Source of the DNA: Caulobacter sp. CCH9-E1
GTDB lineage: Bacteria > Pseudomonadota > Alphaproteobacteria > Caulobacterales > Caulobacteraceae
Assembly (NCBI RefSeq): GCF_001556515.1
Contig: NZ_LSJA01000016.1
Coordinates: 1-10,391, forward strand
Length of the DNA: 10,391 nucleotides
Direction of reading: 5' to 3'
Shown one piece after another: positions 8,653 through 10,391 of the stretch. The number at the start of each line of letters is the position of its first letter. The stretch's first letter is position 1. The translations under genes were made by a program, and so were the position numbers. Under the pieces are notes generated by a model, which saw only the letters and a list, made by a program, of their open reading frames with translations, was not told where the DNA came from and ran no database searches.

Positions 8653-9686
8653 GACTGCCCTATGCGCCGCGCCCGACCACGGGGGAGGGACTGTCGTCGT
8701 GGACGGCCCGGGTCGCGGCGCACAACTACGTCGATCTCCCAACCTTCTGGGCCTGGCTGGGGATAGGCCCGATCGACGATCTGCACCCCTCGCCAGGCAC
8801 GCTCGAGACGCTGGCCGAGGTCGGCGGCATGGCGCCAGCGGCGATCGCTGATTTGTGCATCCCGCAGGCGCGCCGGTTGTCCTGGATGGCGGCGCTCGAT
8901 GCGCAAGGTCGTCGCGGCGGCGCCTGTCCAGTCTGTTGCCGCGAGGCGGCCGCACGGGGGTGTGACCATTGGTGGCCGGCGCAGAGCCAGATGGTGTTCC
9001 AGGTGAGCTGTCCGATCCATCGCTGCGCCCTCGTGGACCTCGACGGCCTGGCGTTCGTATCGGCGGGCGTCCTGTTACAGTTGGCCCGACAGGGCGGAGC
9101 GGCGCTCGGCGTTGCGCGGACCGCGCGCGTGCTGGGCCAGCGCACGCTCGCCCTGGAATCGGCCCTGGCGCGCGCCTTGGCTGGCCTGGCCATCGGGCCC
9201 GGCTGGCGGGTCCGGTCGGCTCGGAGCCTGTTGCGGGCGAGCGAGATCCTGATCGACCTGGTGCTCTATAAAGAGTCGGGGCAGACGCCCTTCGCGTGGC
9301 TGTTCGAGCCCGAACGCATCGGCGGACCGTTCATCCTCAGCCTGCAGGCCTCTGACCCGGTCCAGGGGCTGGGCGCCCTGCAGGGCCAAAGCGCGCGGTC
9401 TCGCCGCAATGTTCTCTCGGCGCTGGCCGCGCTGCTGAGCCAACCGGCGCAGCTCGAAGGGGAGATCGCCGAGGTTCTGTCCTGGCGCACGGCGGCGGAT
9501 CACCTGGGCCCCTTTCGGACGCTCGTCGATCATGTCGGCCGCGAGGGCCGACGCCGCCTCGAGATGGCCCTGCAACACCTGCCGGAGGCGATCGCTCTAC
9601 CAGCGGCCGCAGCGCTGGCGGACGAGGCCGGGGGTGGCTTGCACAAACCCCTTGCCTTTCGGAACTATTATGAAAGAGGTTTGTGA
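8649..9686 (+). CDS. tniQ: TniQ transposition accessory protein
   Basis: A TniQ/TnsD-family protein needed together with TniA and TniB for cointegrate formation. It probably links the TniB filament to target DNA. It has 345 residues, somewhat shorter than Tn5053 TniQ (about 405). The N-terminal part opens with the family's PRPTTGEGLSSWTARVA, and a zinc-finger-like set follows: CPVC (93-96) and CPIH (121-124), flanking the WW-containing segment GCDHWWP. The C-terminal two-thirds are helical and not strongly conserved. The GTG start at 8649 overlaps the tniB stop. Its stop lies inside the first GTTTGTGAAAGG repeat of the presumed res region. Confidence 0.9.
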   Translation: MRLPYAPRPTTGEGLSSWTARVAAHNYVDLPTFWAWLGIGPIDDLHPSPGTLETLAEVGGMAPAAIADLCIPQARRLSWMAALDAQGRRGGACPVCCREAAARGCDHWWPAQSQMVFQVSCPIHRCALVDLDGLAFVSAGVLLQLARQGGAALGVARTARVLGQRTLALESALARALAGLAIGPGWRVRSARSLLRASEILIDLVLYKESGQTPFAWLFEPERIGGPFILSLQASDPVQGLGALQGQSARSRRNVLSALAALLSQPAQLEGEIAEVLSWRTAADHLGPFRTLVDHVGREGRRRLEMALQHLPEAIALPAAAALADEAGGGLHKPLAFRNYYERGL

Positions 9687-9751
9687 AAGGCGGATCGTCT
9701 CTGTCCATATGGGCGCGGTCGGACCTTGCAAAAACGAGCGTTTGTGAAAGG
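9638..9751. promoter_or_regulatory. Probable res site for TniR
   Basis: A 12-bp sequence GTTTGTGAAAGG occurs exactly twice, at 9679-9690 and 9740-9751. Inverted relatives CTTGCACAAAC (9638-9648) and CTTGCAAAAAC (9725-9735) face them. The pair 9725-9735 and 9740-9750 forms a 26-bp imperfect palindrome with a 4-base centre, the size of a serine-resolvase crossover subsite. In Tn5053 res also lies beside tniR. The outer pair has a wider spacing, so subsites II and III cannot be drawn with confidence. The site overlaps the tniQ 3' end. Confidence 0.7.
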
Positions 9752-9758
9752 GCTGGAC

Positions 9759-10358
9759 ATGCTGATCGGGTACGCCCGGGTCTCCAAGGGCGACGACCAG
9801 TCCACGGCCGCCCAGAGACGGGCGCTGAAAGACGCGGGCTGCGATCGATTGTTCGAGGAGGCGGCGAGCGGCGGGCGCTGGGATCGGCCTCAGCTACACC
9901 GGATGTTGGACCAACTGCGGTCCGACGACATTGTCGTGGTGTGGAAGCTCGATCGGCTGTCGCGCTCGCTGAAGGACCTGCTGCACATCCTGGAAAAGCT
10001 GGAGGTTGTCGGCGCCGGCTTCCGGTCGCTAACCGAAAGCATCGACACCACGACGCCCGCCGGCCGGATGATGATGCAGATGGTCGGCAGTTTCGCCGAG
10101 TTCGAGCGCGCCATGATCCGCGAGCGCACCAGCGCCGGCCTGGCGGAGGCTCGCGCGGCCGGACGCATCGGCGGCCGCCGCGCGAAGCTCACGCTCGGAC
10201 AGCGGATTGACGTCGTCGAGAACGTGCTGTCGGGCCGCAGGTCCGCCGCCGAGATGGCCAGACTCTACAAGGTCAGCGAAGCCACGATCAGCCGCACCGT
10301 CGCCGCCGGCAGAGCACAGGGGTTAGTCGCAATGAATTCGAACCAAACCGTTATCTAA
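9759..10358 (+). CDS. tniR: TniR serine resolvase
   Basis: A small serine recombinase of the resolvase/invertase family that resolves the cointegrate at res. Of its 199 residues, the N-terminal catalytic domain carries the nucleophile Ser9 in IGYARVSK, with Arg7, and the family motif KLDRLSRS (63-70), containing Asp65, Arg66 and Arg69. IDTTTPAGRMM and FAEFERAMIRERT precede the long E-helix. A C-terminal helix-turn-helix (about 162-183, SAAEMARLYKVSEATISRTV) binds DNA. The ATG at 9759 is chosen because AAAGGG (9747-9752) is 6 bases upstream and the protein then begins just as other resolvases do (MLIGYARVS). GTG at 9744 is an alternative. The last codons run through a copy of the transposon-end motif (10325-10341), so the C-terminal tail is partly dictated by end sequence. 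Also called tniC in Tn402-type elements. Confidence 0.95.
   Translation: MLIGYARVSKGDDQSTAAQRRALKDAGCDRLFEEAASGGRWDRPQLHRMLDQLRSDDIVVVWKLDRLSRSLKDLLHILEKLEVVGAGFRSLTESIDTTTPAGRMMMQMVGSFAEFERAMIRERTSAGLAEARAAGRIGGRRAKLTLGQRIDVVENVLSGRRSAAEMARLYKVSEATISRTVAAGRAQGLVAMNSNQTVI
10325..10341 (-). promoter_or_regulatory. Right-end subterminal repeat, probable TniA-binding site
   Basis: On the minus strand this reads TCGAATTCATTGCGACT, matching the left-end copy at 10-26 in 13 or 14 of 17 positions. It lies 25 bases inside the terminal repeat motif and within the final codons of tniR. Its orientation mirrors the left-end copies, as expected for a transposase site. Confidence 0.7.
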
Positions 10359-10365
10359 AGATGCG

Positions 10366-10391
10366 ACTCGCATCGAATGCGAACACCGACA
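10366..10391 (-). repeat. Right terminal inverted repeat
   Basis: The reverse complement starts TGTCGGTG and continues with the motif TCGCATTCGATGCGAGT at 10366-10382. About 20 of 26 positions match the left terminal repeat. It ends the window exactly at the CA dinucleotide. Only 7 bases separate it from the tniR stop codon. Confidence 0.92.

Noticed and set aside
8649..9686. CRISPR-associated or Tn7-like guided transposon, prompted by TniQ
   Set aside because: No cas gene, repeat array or guide-like RNA is seen. TniQ is the normal partner in Tn5053-class elements, where TniR is also present.

Overview
The window is one complete 10,391-bp transposon, cut exactly at its ends. It opens with TGTCGGTG and closes with the inverse, CACCGACA. 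It is a mercury-resistance element of the Tn5053/Tn402 (tni) class: a broad-spectrum mer operon followed by the four transposition genes tniA, tniB, tniQ and tniR. High GC, GC-rich third codon positions and the style of the MerR, MerC and MerB proteins suggest a proteobacterial, probably alphaproteobacterial, host. That is an inference, because no host DNA is present.

Layout. Positions 1-327 are the left end: a terminal inverted repeat, further copies of a 17-bp motif that are probable TniA sites, and a diverged copy of the tniA leader. merR (328-753) is read leftward. Between it and the rightward operon lies a MerR-type promoter: TTGAGT, a 19-bp spacer and TATCTA, with a perfect 7-bp dyad in the spacer. 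A 9-bp perfect hairpin follows in the leader. The operon is merC, merT, merP, merA, merB and an FAD disulfide oxidoreductase that overlaps merB. Positions 5801-6106 carry no gene. They hold an imperfect inverted repeat and sequences resembling both transposon ends. tniA, tniB and tniQ follow with two 4-base GTGA overlaps. A probable res site lies between tniQ and tniR, and tniR runs into the right end.

Function. MerR senses Hg(II) and controls the operon. MerB would split organomercurials to Hg(II). MerP binds Hg(II) in the periplasm, MerT and MerC carry it inward, and MerA reduces it to Hg(0). The extra oxidoreductase is a MerA/LipDH relative with only its redox cysteine pair and a Tyr where most relatives have the catalytic His; its role is not known. 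TniA (DDE transposase), TniB (AAA+ ATPase) and TniQ would form a cointegrate, which TniR resolves at res.

Most unusual points: the tni module is reversed compared with Tn5053/Tn402, so tniA lies against the cargo and tniR at the outer end. The sequence before tniA is a mosaic of end-like sequence, including a 74-bp block about 76% identical to the left end. This suggests that the cargo was added inside an older, smaller tni element.
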